64,000 nucleotides of DNA from an uncultured Oscillospiraceae bacterium. Lineage in GTDB: Bacteria; Bacillota; Clostridia; Oscillospirales; Acutalibacteraceae. The stretch spans positions 14,925-78,924 of the forward strand of contig UQRL01000003.1 in NCBI GenBank assembly GCA_900543555.1. The letters are read 5' to 3'. The notes beneath the pieces were generated by a model. It was not told where the DNA came from. It saw only the letters and a list, made by a program, of their open reading frames with translations, and made no database searches. Positions 36,170-44,388 of the stretch are shown here, piece by piece. Position numbers and translations under genes: made by a program. The stretch's first letter is position 1. Each line of letters starts with the position of its first letter.

Positions 36170-36717
36170 GAACCCCTCGGCAGAAAAGGCCCTGGTACCG
36201 GCGGGTTGGCTGGTGGGATCTGTTGGTGGGCGTTGCCCTCATCGCCCTGGGGGCCGCCTCCCTGATGAACCCCGATCTGGCGGTGGAAGGCCTGGCCTAT
36301 GCCTACGGCATTGCCGGCGTGATTGTGGGAGTGGCCGATATCCTGCGCTATATCCGAGTGGAACGGTTTACAGGGTTGGGGCCGTTGGTTTCCCTGGTTT
36401 CCGGGGTGCTCAGCGTCATGTCCGGGGTGGTGATCCTGGTCCATCCCCGCGTGGGAATTGCAGTGTTTTCCCTGTTGTTCGCTGTGTGGTTTATGGCCCA
36501 CTGCATCTCACGGCTGGCGGGTTTGCCCCAGGTGCGTTTGGCGGCGGGGAGAGGTATGTACTGCTTCGCTCTCGCGCTCAATCTCATCGGCTTAGTCGCT
36601 GGGATACTTTTGGCCGTGATGCCCTTCCGTGCCGCCACAGCTTTGGGCTACCTGGCCGGGTTGTACCTTATCGTTTTGGGAGTGGAGAGTGTTGCCATGG
36701 CGTTTTTCCCCCTGTGA
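36166..36717 (+). CDS. HdeD/DUF308-like membrane protein
   Basis: 183 residues with six predicted helices and a basic N-terminus. The repeating pattern (DLLVGVALIALGAASLMNP, then ILRYIRVERF, then VSLVSGVLSVMSGVVILVHP) is typical of the HdeD/DUF308 family, membrane proteins linked to acid or envelope stress in some bacteria. Its ATG overlaps the ftsH stop. It is probably a partner or client of the FtsH unit. Confidence 0.85.
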   Translation: MRTPRQKRPWYRRVGWWDLLVGVALIALGAASLMNPDLAVEGLAYAYGIAGVIVGVADILRYIRVERFTGLGPLVSLVSGVLSVMSGVVILVHPRVGIAVFSLLFAVWFMAHCISRLAGLPQVRLAAGRGMYCFALALNLIGLVAGILLAVMPFRAATALGYLAGLYLIVLGVESVAMAFFPL

Positions 36718-36751
36718 GATGGCGCGATACCATTTAGAAAGGAGGCCCGTT

Positions 36752-36904
36752 ATGAAGGAAGAGGATCGAAGGCTTGGCGCAGAAACGAGGAAATGTGTTC
36801 GGATGGGGTCCGGCGCAGCAGTGGGGGTGTTACAGCCCCGTGCTCCCCGGTGCCTAAGGGGCGGAAAGAAAGAGGGAGAGTATGAATCTGCTGGTCAGCC
36901 TTGA
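36752..36904 (+). CDS. Possible 50-residue protein
   Basis: ATG at 36752 has AAAGGAGG seven bases upstream, stronger than many accepted genes here. The product is hydrophilic and Arg/Gly-rich, ending in KKEGEYESAGQP, and overlaps the start of the glycosyltransferase gene in another frame. No homology is recognised. It may be a leader ORF that couples translation of the next gene, or chance. Confidence 0.3.
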   Translation: MKEEDRRLGAETRKCVRMGSGAAVGVLQPRAPRCLRGGKKEGEYESAGQP

Positions 36905-37712
36905 CGAAAACTACCTGCCACAGCTGCAGGTGCTGCTGGCATCCCTCTGTCAGAATTGCCCGGGGGAGACAGGTTCCGTATACCTGCTGCACCGGTCCAT
37001 CCCCCGGCAGAAGCTGGATGGGCTGGGAGAGAGTTTGAAAATGCACGGCTGGGAGCTTTGCCCCATCCCAGTGGGGGAGAGCCTGTTTTCCAAGGCGCCG
37101 GTGACAAAGCAGTATCCCCAGGAGATGTATTACCGGCTGTTGGCGGGCCACCTGCTCCCGCGGGAGGTGAATCGGGTGCTGTACCTGGATCCGGATATCC
37201 TGGTCATCAATCCCTTGAAGCCCCTGTGGCAGATGGACTTGCAGGGAAACCTCTTTGCCGCAGCTGCCCATACAGGGAAAACAGAGCTGGCAAACAGCTT
37301 GAACCGTGTGCGCCTGGGCACAGAGAGGGATTATTACAACTCGGGAGTGCTGCTGATGGACCTGGAGCGCTGCCGGGAGGAAATCCGGCCCCAAGAGCTC
37401 TTTTCCTTTGTGGAGGAGCACAGCAGAGAGCTGGTGCTCCCTGACCAGGATGTGCTCAATGCCCTGTACGGGGACCGGGTTCTGCCCTTGGATGACGTAA
37501 TCTGGAATTATGATGCCAGAAATTACAGCAGCTACCTGATGCGCAGCATGGGAGAGGCGGATTTGCCCTGGGTGATGCGGCACACAGCCGTTCTCCATTT
37601 CTGCGGCAAGGAAAAACCCTGGAAGCCCTATTACCGCCACCGGTTCGGGGTGCTGTACCTCCACTATGAGGAGGTGGCCAAACGGTGGTTCTCAGGGCAG
37701 GGGGCGCTGTGA
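36882..37712 (+). CDS. Family 8 glycosyltransferase
   Basis: 276 residues, the usual size. It has the GT8 pattern: N-terminal MNLLVSLDENYLPQL, the metal-binding DPDI (from YLDPDILVI, the DxD motif), YYNSGVLLMDLERCRE, a DQDVLN segment and HFCGKEKPWK near the end. GT8 enzymes transfer glucose or galactose from UDP-sugar with retention, often to lipopolysaccharide, teichoic acid or surface glycoproteins. No signal or membrane helix. The acceptor is unknown, and no other glycan genes are adjacent. Confidence 0.93.
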   Translation: MNLLVSLDENYLPQLQVLLASLCQNCPGETGSVYLLHRSIPRQKLDGLGESLKMHGWELCPIPVGESLFSKAPVTKQYPQEMYYRLLAGHLLPREVNRVLYLDPDILVINPLKPLWQMDLQGNLFAAAAHTGKTELANSLNRVRLGTERDYYNSGVLLMDLERCREEIRPQELFSFVEEHSRELVLPDQDVLNALYGDRVLPLDDVIWNYDARNYSSYLMRSMGEADLPWVMRHTAVLHFCGKEKPWKPYYRHRFGVLYLHYEEVAKRWFSGQGAL

Positions 37713-37802
37713 AGGAAGCCGTAGGTTGTGCTCTGGCGGCGGTGGGGCGGGCCAAGAATCCCTGTTCCCGGCCCAACGGCATGTAAAAAACGAAAAGGGA
37801 AA

Positions 37803-37842
37803 GCGCACCCGGATTGGGCCGGAAAGGCCGAATCCAGGTGCG
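37803..37842. terminator. Long hairpin between convergent genes
   Basis: A ~17-bp interrupted stem (GCGCACC...GGATT...GGCC and complement) between the glycosyltransferase and the RpiR remnant, with T/A-rich flanks. A shared terminator for the two converging units is likely. Confidence 0.6.
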
Positions 37843-37876
37843 TTCTGTATTTGAAGGGAAGAGTTCTGCCTTTCTT

Positions 37877-38390
37877 CTAACGGGTGGGATCATAGGCCTT
37901 CTTCAGCCGGTGGAGGTTGGACAGCCGCTGAACTGCCTCATCCCCCAGCTTTTCCGAAACGGCCACCACCAGCGCGTCCACCAGGGCGGCGGGCGCCGTC
38001 ATAGAGTGGTACTCCTTGGCCTCCCCCCGGTAGACAAACAGGTTCATGTCCGCCCGCTCGTCTTCCGGAAGATAGCTCCGGCTGGTAAAGGCCAGCGTTC
38101 GGTACCTCGCCTGCTTTTGATACGCCAAAATTATCCGGCCCTCCCGGGAAACTTTGGAAAAGCTGAACAGCACCACCAGGTCGTCAGAACGCGCCTGGGA
38201 AAGCCCTTCCAGCACTTCCGAGCCGCCGGAGGGCAGCAGGATCGCCTCAATGCCCAGCCGCCGCAGCCGGAACAAAAGCAGCTGCCCCAGGGAGGCGGAG
38301 GCGCTTTGCGGGTAATCTGCTCTGGCATGCGGGGGAATTGAATGGTCATACAGCTCTATTGTAGCCCCTGTGTGTGTAAAGGCGCGACCG
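37877..38390 (-). pseudogene. RpiR/MurR-type regulator remnant: SIS domain only
   Basis: About 170 C-terminal residues resemble the SIS sugar-phosphate domain of RpiR regulators: LRRLGIEAILLPSG, then DDLVVLFSFSKVSREG, YRTLAFTSRSYLPEDERADM, and YHSMTAPAALVDALVVAV. The N-terminal RpiR helix-turn-helix (~80-100 residues) is missing: upstream the frame runs into DNA opposite the adaptor gene and loses similarity near 38390. The missing part seems to have been removed when the adjacent segment was joined. Without a DNA-binding domain it is unlikely to act as a repressor. Confidence 0.8.
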
Positions 38391-38426
38391 TGTTTCTGTA
38401 AAATTGAAATAAAGGAATCGAAACCA

Positions 38427-39521
38427 ATGAAGACAAAACCAGCAAACGCTTCCAGCAGCAACCCAAGACTTGCAGAAAAACGCAGAAAAACTCTGATTAA
38501 GGCTGCTGTGGGTTCTGTGGCAGGCATCGCTGTGATCGCGCTGGGAATCGCGTTTGTGCCGCGGCTCTTGGGGATGGGTGTGTCCGCAGCCAGTATCACC
38601 ACCTATGAGGTGGAAGCCATTGCCTATGGGAATGTGGACACCACCATCAGCGGCAGCGGCAACTTGACCCCTGTCTCCCAACAGACCCTGACAGCGGAGC
38701 AGCCCGTCACGGTTACGGTAGTGAACTACGCCGCCGGGGATGCCGTGGAAGAAGGAGCGGTGATTGTTACGGTGGAGGATGCACAGGGCAGCTCTATAGA
38801 TTACACCGCCCCCTATGGCTGCGTGCTGCTGGAACTGCCTGTTTCCAGCGGGGATGAGCTGGAAGCTGGTGGCGAGGTTGCTATGGTCATGGGAACAGAC
38901 GGCTTCACTATGGGCATCGCTGTGGATGAGCAGGACATTTCCGCCGTAGCAGTGGGACAGGAGGTGGCCTTCACCGTGGACGCGGTGGACGGGGAATACA
39001 CGGGAGAGGTGACCGCTGTCTCCTATAACGGCAGCACCAACGGCAGCACCACCGCTTATCAAATCACCGTCAGGGTGGATTATGCCGAAGAAATTTATCC
39101 CGGCATGAGCGCCACCGCGGAAATTGTGGTGGAGGAAAGCGGCGAAGGGTTGCTGGTGCCTGTGGAGGCGGTACAGACCTCCGGGGACGAGGAATACATC
39201 ACCCTGGCTCCCTCCAGCGCGGCGGAAGGCGATGAGTACGGGGAGGGCGAAATCTAGGTATCGGAGCTTTCCACCGTCACCGTGGAAACAGGGATGTCGG
39301 ACGGGAGCTATATCTTGGTGGAAAGCGATGAGCTTGCCGAAGGCGACTTGATTGTTGTCACACGTCTTACCTCCACCCAGACTGGCTCTGACTCCCAGGG
39401 CAGCGGCGGCATGGGAGGCGGTTTCCCCGGCGGCGGTATGGACTTTGGGGATTTCGATTTTGAAAATTTTGATCCCGGCACCATGCCCCAGGGTGGGGGC
39501 TTCTGCATGGCTGTGGAATAA
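38427..39521 (+). pseudogene. HlyD/MacA-like efflux adaptor interrupted by an in-frame TAG
   Basis: The start at 38427 gives a basic N-terminus and one membrane helix (GSVAGIAVIALGIAFVPRLL). A HlyD-type adaptor follows: biotinyl-lipoyl-like hairpin (GSGNLTPVSQQTLTAEQPVT, VVNYAAGDAVEEG) and beta-barrel region (YPGMSATAEIVVEESGEGLL). A TAG at 39255-39257 stops the frame after 276 residues, yet the same frame continues at once with VSELSTVTVETGMSDGSYI and LAEGDLIVVTRL, the conserved C-terminal part, then a Gly/Met-rich tail to TAA at 39521. One base change (for example CAG to TAG) explains it. The ATPase/permease partner genes normally next to such adaptors are absent. The tail of ~88 residues is lost unless the stop is read through. 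Confidence 0.8.
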
Positions 39522-39930
39522 GGCAGCTCTGGCAGGGCTGGGGCTGCTTTGGTGGGTGATCTGCTGGCTTGCAGGAAAGGGCAAAGAATGAGAGCGGGGG
39601 CAGCGTTCAGCACGGTCTCCGTGCCATTCCGGTTGGTCTGGGGCGGGCGCTGAAAAAGCGCGGTGCGCAGGCCGCCGGAGCACTTGAAAAAGGAATGTTT
39701 GTGTTGCGGGCAGGGCCTGAACCTGGTAAAATGAATTGAACCGTATGCTGCCCGGCAGCTGCAGGTGCCCATTCAATGCGCGGAAGGAGCAAGGCTATGA
39801 ATCCCAGCGGAATCTTCCGCCGGCTTTCAAGCTTTTGAAAAAATGAAACGGCTTAGAGAGGATCTCCTGGCCGGATCCGTTCTGCTCCAAATTCCGGAAA
39901 CGACTCTTTTCCCAGAAAGGTGAAAACAAG
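39522..39930. other. 409-base gene-free stretch
   Basis: No ORF with similarity was found. A 13-residue ORF (MNPSGIFRRLSSF) at about 39797 has a GGAAGGAG site, but no other support. The stretch may be residue from loss of transporter genes that followed the adaptor. A ribosome site AGAAAGGTG precedes the AEC gene at its right end. Confidence 0.5.
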
Positions 39931-40827
39931 ATGGAAGAAGCCCTTATTTTGCTGCGGCAGTTGATCACCATGTTTTTGTATGTGGGTGTGGGCTGGTGCC
40001 TACGCCGGTTCCGGTTGGTCACCCAGGAGAACAGTTCCGCTTTAAGCAACTTGCTGCTGTACGCTATCCTGCCATGCGTCATCGTTCAATCGTTCCTCCG
40101 GGAGGCCACCCCCCAGGCCACCCAAAACCTGTTGTGGTCTTTGCTGCTTTCCGCGCTGGCCCTGGGTGTGTCCGTGGGGGTGTCCGCCCTGTTGTTTTGG
40201 AAAAAGCCCGCCTCGAATTTTGGCAGCGCCTTCTCCAACGCGGGGTTTATGGGGATTCCCTTGATCGCTGCTGTGGTAGGGGAGGGGGCCGTGTTTTACA
40301 TCGCCGGGTTTGTGGCGCTGCTGAACATCCTCCAGTGGACTTACGGCCAGGCCATTTTAGGGGATGCTCAGGCCGCCAAGCCGTTGGGCGTTTTGAAAAA
40401 TCCCCTGGTGATCGCTTTCGCGGTGGGGCTGCTGCTGTACTTTTTACCCATCACCCTGCCGGGGATCTTCACCAATGCGGTGAGCTCCGTGGCAGCCTGC
40501 AACGCGCCGGTGGCCATGGTGATCTTAGGTGTGCTGCTGGGGAACATTTCCCCCAAGAGGATGTTTCTCTCCAAGGAGGCCTGGCTGGTCGGCGGGGTTC
40601 GGCTGCTTCTCATCCCCCTGCTGACACTGCTGCTGCTCAAGGCGTTTCCCGGCGTTCCTGGGGAGATGCGGGCCGCGCTGATCATTGCCGCCGCTGCACC
40701 GGTGGGCTCCAACTTGGCGGTGTATGTCCAGCGCCAGGGCGGAGATTCCCAGGCTGCCGCAGGGATGGTGTGCCTTTCCACCATCTTGTCCATTATCACC
40801 ATGCCCCTGGTCTTGCTGGTTTCCTGA
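39931..40827 (+). CDS. AEC (auxin efflux carrier) family transporter
   Basis: 298 residues and about ten hydrophobic helices. Family features include the N-terminal LITMFLYVGVGWCLRRFRLV, the NLLLYAILPCVIVQSF segment, GSAFSNAGFMGIPLIAAVVG with the helix-breaking N-A-G-F-M-G motif, and AAAAPVGSNLAVYVQRQGGD near the end. Bacterial AEC proteins export or import carboxylates such as malate or malonate. The gene is followed 32 bases later by the SGNH hydrolase, so they likely share a transcript. Substrate unknown. Confidence 0.93.
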   Translation: MEEALILLRQLITMFLYVGVGWCLRRFRLVTQENSSALSNLLLYAILPCVIVQSFLREATPQATQNLLWSLLLSALALGVSVGVSALLFWKKPASNFGSAFSNAGFMGIPLIAAVVGEGAVFYIAGFVALLNILQWTYGQAILGDAQAAKPLGVLKNPLVIAFAVGLLLYFLPITLPGIFTNAVSSVAACNAPVAMVILGVLLGNISPKRMFLSKEAWLVGGVRLLLIPLLTLLLLKAFPGVPGEMRAALIIAAAAPVGSNLAVYVQRQGGDSQAAAGMVCLSTILSIITMPLVLLVS

Positions 40828-40859
40828 CCTGGGCCGAAAATAGGAGAGGAGCAATTGAA

Positions 40860-41639
40860 ATGAGCGAAAAAATGGCCATTGAACAGCGGGTTGAGAGAGA
40901 AATCACCGCCCGTATGGAGGAGCTGGACCAAAAGCTGGTTGCGGAAAAGCTGGAGCGCTATCGCCGGTTGAACCAATTTGCCCAGCTGGGAAAGGTGCTG
41001 TTTGTGGGCTCCAGCCTGATGGAGCAGTTCCCCATCAATGAACTGCTGTTGGACATGGGCCGAACCTACACTGTGTACAACCGGGGTATTGGGGGATACA
41101 CCACGCAGCAGCTTGCCAAGTCGCTGGACGTGTGTGTTTACGAGCTGCAGCCCAGCCAAGTGCTCATCAACATTGGCACCAACGATATGAATACCCAGGA
41201 GTACACTGTGGAGGGGTTGATGGAGCGGTACGAAGCCATCCTGCGGGACATTCAAGCCCATGTGCCGGGGGTTAAGCTGACCTTGTTGGCCTACTACCCC
41301 CTCTGCGAGCCGAAACTGGCGGAAGACCCCCACGGCCGGGAGATTTTAAAGTCCCGGAACAATCGAATCATTGCCCAGGCAAATCAAGCTGTGCAGGCAC
41401 TGGCGAAGAAGGTTGGGGCCGGTTTCCTCAACTGCAACAGCGCCATCACCGATGAAAGCGGCAACATGCGTCCCGAATACACCATCGAAGGAATGCACAT
41501 GTACGGCGACGGCTACGCCCAGGTGCTGAAGGCCCTGCTGCCATGGCTGGACGAAGCGGCCGCCTCGTCCGGTTCGCGGCAGAGCGCCACTGGCGCCCGT
41601 TTTCCCCACGGCACGGAGGGGGGCGCGCCCATCAAGTAA
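40860..41639 (+). CDS. SGNH/GDSL-type hydrolase
   Basis: 259 residues from the ATG at 40860 (GGAGAGGAG upstream). Block I is FVGSSLMEQF with Ser52 as probable nucleophile, block II NRGIGGYTT carries the oxyanion Gly, block III INIGTNDMN the Asn. Block V is EGMHMYGDGY, with Glu in place of the usual Asp three residues before His. An ~40-residue helical N-terminus precedes the fold. No signal peptide, so probably a cytosolic esterase or deacetylase acting on a small acyl compound or sugar ester. Confidence 0.9.
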   Translation: MSEKMAIEQRVEREITARMEELDQKLVAEKLERYRRLNQFAQLGKVLFVGSSLMEQFPINELLLDMGRTYTVYNRGIGGYTTQQLAKSLDVCVYELQPSQVLINIGTNDMNTQEYTVEGLMERYEAILRDIQAHVPGVKLTLLAYYPLCEPKLAEDPHGREILKSRNNRIIAQANQAVQALAKKVGAGFLNCNSAITDESGNMRPEYTIEGMHMYGDGYAQVLKALLPWLDEAAASSGSRQSATGARFPHGTEGGAPIK

Positions 41640-41837
41640 CGGGGAGGGGCGGTGTTTCCCGGTTTGTCCCGCAGGTCCGCGAGAGGCCGGCGCTGGCCTG
41701 ATGCTGTGAGGAAGCGGGAAAAGAGTTTGAAAGAGCCGGCTGGATGGAATCGGGGGTCGCATGCAGGAAACTATCTATGTGAAGCCCACTTTAGGAAAGG
41801 GATAATTGATTGATAACCACGAAATAAAAGGCTCGCA

Positions 41838-41867
41838 TTGACATTTTGAAAGGATACATAGTATAAT
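41838..41867 (+). promoter_or_regulatory. Consensus promoter of the flavodoxin-FecCDB-FmdE operon
   Basis: -35 TTGACA (41838-41843) and -10 TATAAT (41862-41867), both perfect, spacer 18 bp. It is the strongest-looking promoter in the window. The upstream stretch 41640-41837 holds nothing else recognised. Confidence 0.88.
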
Positions 41868-41874
41868 TGTGCCA

Positions 41875-42022
41875 ATATTTTTCGGTTAGAAGCCGAACCG
41901 GCAAGTACGAATACTTGCGTTTTGTGAGCAAAGTACAGAAGACAATTTCATTTTTGTATGTCTCTTATTTCATGTCAGGAAGGCGTGCAGTTCCCCAGCA
42001 AGGAGAACAGCACGCTTTTTTT
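41875..42022 (+). promoter_or_regulatory. Structured leader with attenuator-like terminator, class unknown
   Basis: Right after the promoter: hairpin 41883-41887/41896-41900; hairpin 41901-41907/41912-41918 (GCAAGTA around CGAA) followed by GTTTTG; then a long stem 41983-41993/42005-42015 (GCGTGC, A bulge, GTTC and complement) followed by seven T, a bona fide intrinsic terminator 59 bases before the first ORF. A perfect promoter followed by a terminator inside the leader implies regulated read-through. The sequence does not match a riboswitch class I know. A short independent RNA is the alternative. Confidence 0.6.
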
Positions 42023-42080
42023 GTGCCATCGCTGCATGAAGGGCAGTCTTCTGAGGAATGGGAGGGAATGGGAGGGTAAG

Positions 42081-42497
42081 ATGAATCTTCAATGCATACA
42101 GGAACTTTGGGTCAATTCTCAAGAAGGCGAAGGGGATGTGGGCCGCAGTGCGGCGGTAATTTTCGGAGTTCCCACCTGCGTTGGGAATATGAGCTGGCAG
42201 GTGAAAAAGTGGCTTGGCACCAACTGGAACGTACAGGTAGGTGGTAAGCTGGGCAGTGCGTTTTCCACAGATAATTCTCCAAACGGCGGGGGAACAGAAC
42301 TGGCGGTCCCCACGCTGGTGAACCGCATGCCGTTCCGAGAAATGCGCCGCCATTCCAGCGGCGCTGAATTTGGAAGACCTTTTATCCATATCGGGCCGGC
42401 GGTAGTCCGGGATAAAATCGAAGAAAAGGAAATACTTTACCGTCCGTTCGGGGCGCGTGTCGCGCGGAAAGCGCGTCAACTGTTTGATGGGAAGTGA
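42081..42497 (+). pseudogene. Flavodoxin-family protein lacking its N-terminal FMN loop
   Basis: 138 residues from the ATG at 42081 (GGGAGGG upstream). AVIFGVPTCVGNMSWQVKKW, then GKLGSAFSTDN, then GGGTELAVPTLVNRM and FIHIGPAVVRDKIEE, match WrbA/flavodoxin-like NAD(P)H-dependent FMN proteins. The family's first ~60 residues, with the phosphate-binding TGNT-type loop, are missing: the residues before AVIFG are not flavodoxin-like, and the attenuator-like terminator sits where that part should be. It is probably a degenerate gene kept as the first, maybe non-functional, ORF of the operon; a shortened functional variant cannot be excluded. Confidence 0.7.
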
Positions 42498-42507
42498 GGA
42501 GGCCGCC

Positions 42508-43614
42508 GTGAAGATAGCAAGCAAATCGAATCCCTTAAAAGAGGGCGGTGTGGAAAGCGGCGGTGGCATTGCGGGATACCACCGGTCAATCCGCCGCAAG
42601 TGGGGCATCCTGCTGGGACTGGCCGTGATTGTAGTGTTGTTTATGCTGATCTCTGTAAACGCGGGTTCCTCCGACCTCTCATTGTGGGAGGTGTGCCGCA
42701 CCTTGCTTGGCATGGGAGAGGAACGCTCCTTTGTAGTGATCTGGCAGCTGCGCATGCCCCGCGTGGTGGGGGCGGTGATCGCGGGGGCCGGGTTGGCCAT
42801 CGCGGGGTGCGTCATGCAGACCTGCCTGAAAAACCCTCTGGCGTCCCCCTCCACCTTGGGCGTGTCGGCGGCGGCCACCTTTGGCGCGAACTTTTCCATC
42901 ATTGTGCTGGGAGCCGGGGCACTGATGAACACCGCCTCCGACGCAGTGTCGATCAGCAACCCTTATCTGGTGACAGGCAGCGCCTTTGTGTGTTCTCTGG
43001 GGGCGGTCCTGCTGATTTTGGCCCTGTCAAAGCTGCGCAGCTTTTCCCCGGAATCCATCGTGCTGGCGGGCACGGCCCTGAGTTCGCTCTTCTCCGCTGG
43101 AACCACCATTATCCAGTACTTTGGAGATGATGTGCGCATCGCCGCTGCGGTATTTTGGACCTTCGGCGATCTGGGCAGGGTCTCTTGGCGGGAAAACGGG
43201 TTGATGGCCGCTGTGGTGGGCGGTGCGACCGTCTACTTCCTCTTTATGCGCTGGAACTACAACGCCATGGCCAACGGGGAAGAGCTGGCCAAAAGCCTGG
43301 GCGTCAAAACATCCCGGGTGCGGTTTTGGGGGCTGCTGGTGTCCTCTCTGCTGACCGCTGTCTCCGTGGCGTTTATGGGGATGATCGGCTTTATCGGCTT
43401 GATTGCCCCCCAGATTATGAAACGGCTTATCGGGTCGGATCACAGGTTTTTGATCCCCGCCTCCGCGCTGATGGGCGCTGTGGTGCTGCTCGCGGCGGAC
43501 ACGGTGGCACGCACGGTGATCTCCCCGGTGGTCCTGCCAGTGGGAGCCGTCACATCCCTGCTGGGGGCGCCCCTATTTTTCTATATGCTTTTGAAAGGGA
43601 AGCGTGTGAAATGA
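42508..43614 (+). CDS. FecCD-type ABC permease for siderophore, heme or cobamide
   Basis: 368 residues from a GTG at 42508, chosen because GAGGAGG lies six bases upstream; an ATG at 42487 inside the previous gene is the alternative. About ten hydrophobic helices with family marks: WQLRMPRVVGAVIAGAGLAI, MQTCLKNPLASPSTLGVSA, then LAGTALSSLF and GMIGFIGLIAPQIMKRLIG (the ATPase-contact loop), and a DTVAR segment. It dimerises and works with the ATPase that follows (ATGA overlap) and the lipoprotein after that. Confidence 0.95.
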   Translation: MKIASKSNPLKEGGVESGGGIAGYHRSIRRKWGILLGLAVIVVLFMLISVNAGSSDLSLWEVCRTLLGMGEERSFVVIWQLRMPRVVGAVIAGAGLAIAGCVMQTCLKNPLASPSTLGVSAAATFGANFSIIVLGAGALMNTASDAVSISNPYLVTGSAFVCSLGAVLLILALSKLRSFSPESIVLAGTALSSLFSAGTTIIQYFGDDVRIAAAVFWTFGDLGRVSWRENGLMAAVVGGATVYFLFMRWNYNAMANGEELAKSLGVKTSRVRFWGLLVSSLLTAVSVAFMGMIGFIGLIAPQIMKRLIGSDHRFLIPASALMGAVVLLAADTVARTVISPVVLPVGAVTSLLGAPLFFYMLLKGKRVK

Positions 43615-44366
43615 GACTGGAAGTGAAAGATTTGCGTTACGGCTACACCCAGGCCAGGGAGGTGGTGAAAGGTGTGTCCTTTACCGCCCAGGCAGGAGAG
43701 TGCCTGGCCGTGCTGGGTGTGAACGGCGTGGGGAAAACCACCATGCTAAAGTGCATCAACCGCATTATCCGCCCCAGCTCAGGGGAGGTGCTGGTGGACG
43801 GCGTGCCTGTGGGGAAATTGGGCGGACGGGCGTTGGCCCAGCAGATCGGCTATGTGCCCCAGGGGTGTGAGTTCGCGGACAGCTCGGTGTTTGACGCCGT
43901 CCTCTTGGGGAGAAAGCCCTTTATCCAGTGGGACGTGACCAAGCGGGATTTGGAGATCGTCCAAGAGGTGCTGGGCCTGATGTCCCTGGAGGAATACGCT
44001 AATCGGAACGTCAATGCGTTAAGCGGCGGGGAACGGCAGAAGGTTTCCATTGCCAGGGCGCTGGCCCAGCAGGCCCCAGTGCTGTTGTTCGATGAGCCTA
44101 CCAGCAATCTGGATATTAAAAATCAGCTGGATGTACTGGACATCACCCGGCAGGTGGTGCGGCGGCAGAACCTGGCGGCGGTGGTGATCATCCACGACCT
44201 GAACTTGGCCCTGCGCTTTGCAGACAAATTTTTGGTGATGAAGGACGGGGCCGTTTTCGCCTTTGGGGGCAAGGCCGTGGTAAATGCGGAGACCATCCGG
44301 GAGGTTTACGGAGTTCATGCCCAAGTGGTGGAGTATGACGGCCGCCCTGTGGTCATTCCGCAGTAA
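43611..44366 (+). CDS. FecE-type ABC ATPase
   Basis: 251 residues, the usual size. Walker A is GVNGVGKTT with Lys42, the signature LSGGERQKVSIARA, Walker B VLLFDEPTSNLD and the switch histidine in VIIHDLNLA. It powers the preceding permease; start overlaps the permease stop by ATGA. The sequence GYVPQ (Q-loop) and the C-terminal extension are typical of iron-chelate/cobalamin importers. Confidence 0.96.
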   Translation: MRLEVKDLRYGYTQAREVVKGVSFTAQAGECLAVLGVNGVGKTTMLKCINRIIRPSSGEVLVDGVPVGKLGGRALAQQIGYVPQGCEFADSSVFDAVLLGRKPFIQWDVTKRDLEIVQEVLGLMSLEEYANRNVNALSGGERQKVSIARALAQQAPVLLFDEPTSNLDIKNQLDVLDITRQVVRRQNLAAVVIIHDLNLALRFADKFLVMKDGAVFAFGGKAVVNAETIREVYGVHAQVVEYDGRPVVIPQ

Positions 44367-44388
44367 TTGAGAATTGGAGGAAAGAAAA

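Noticed and set aside
39255..39257. TAG as pyrrolysine or programmed read-through
   Set aside because: No recoding signal is seen, the partner genes are lost and neighbours are broken; simple nonsense mutation is more likely.
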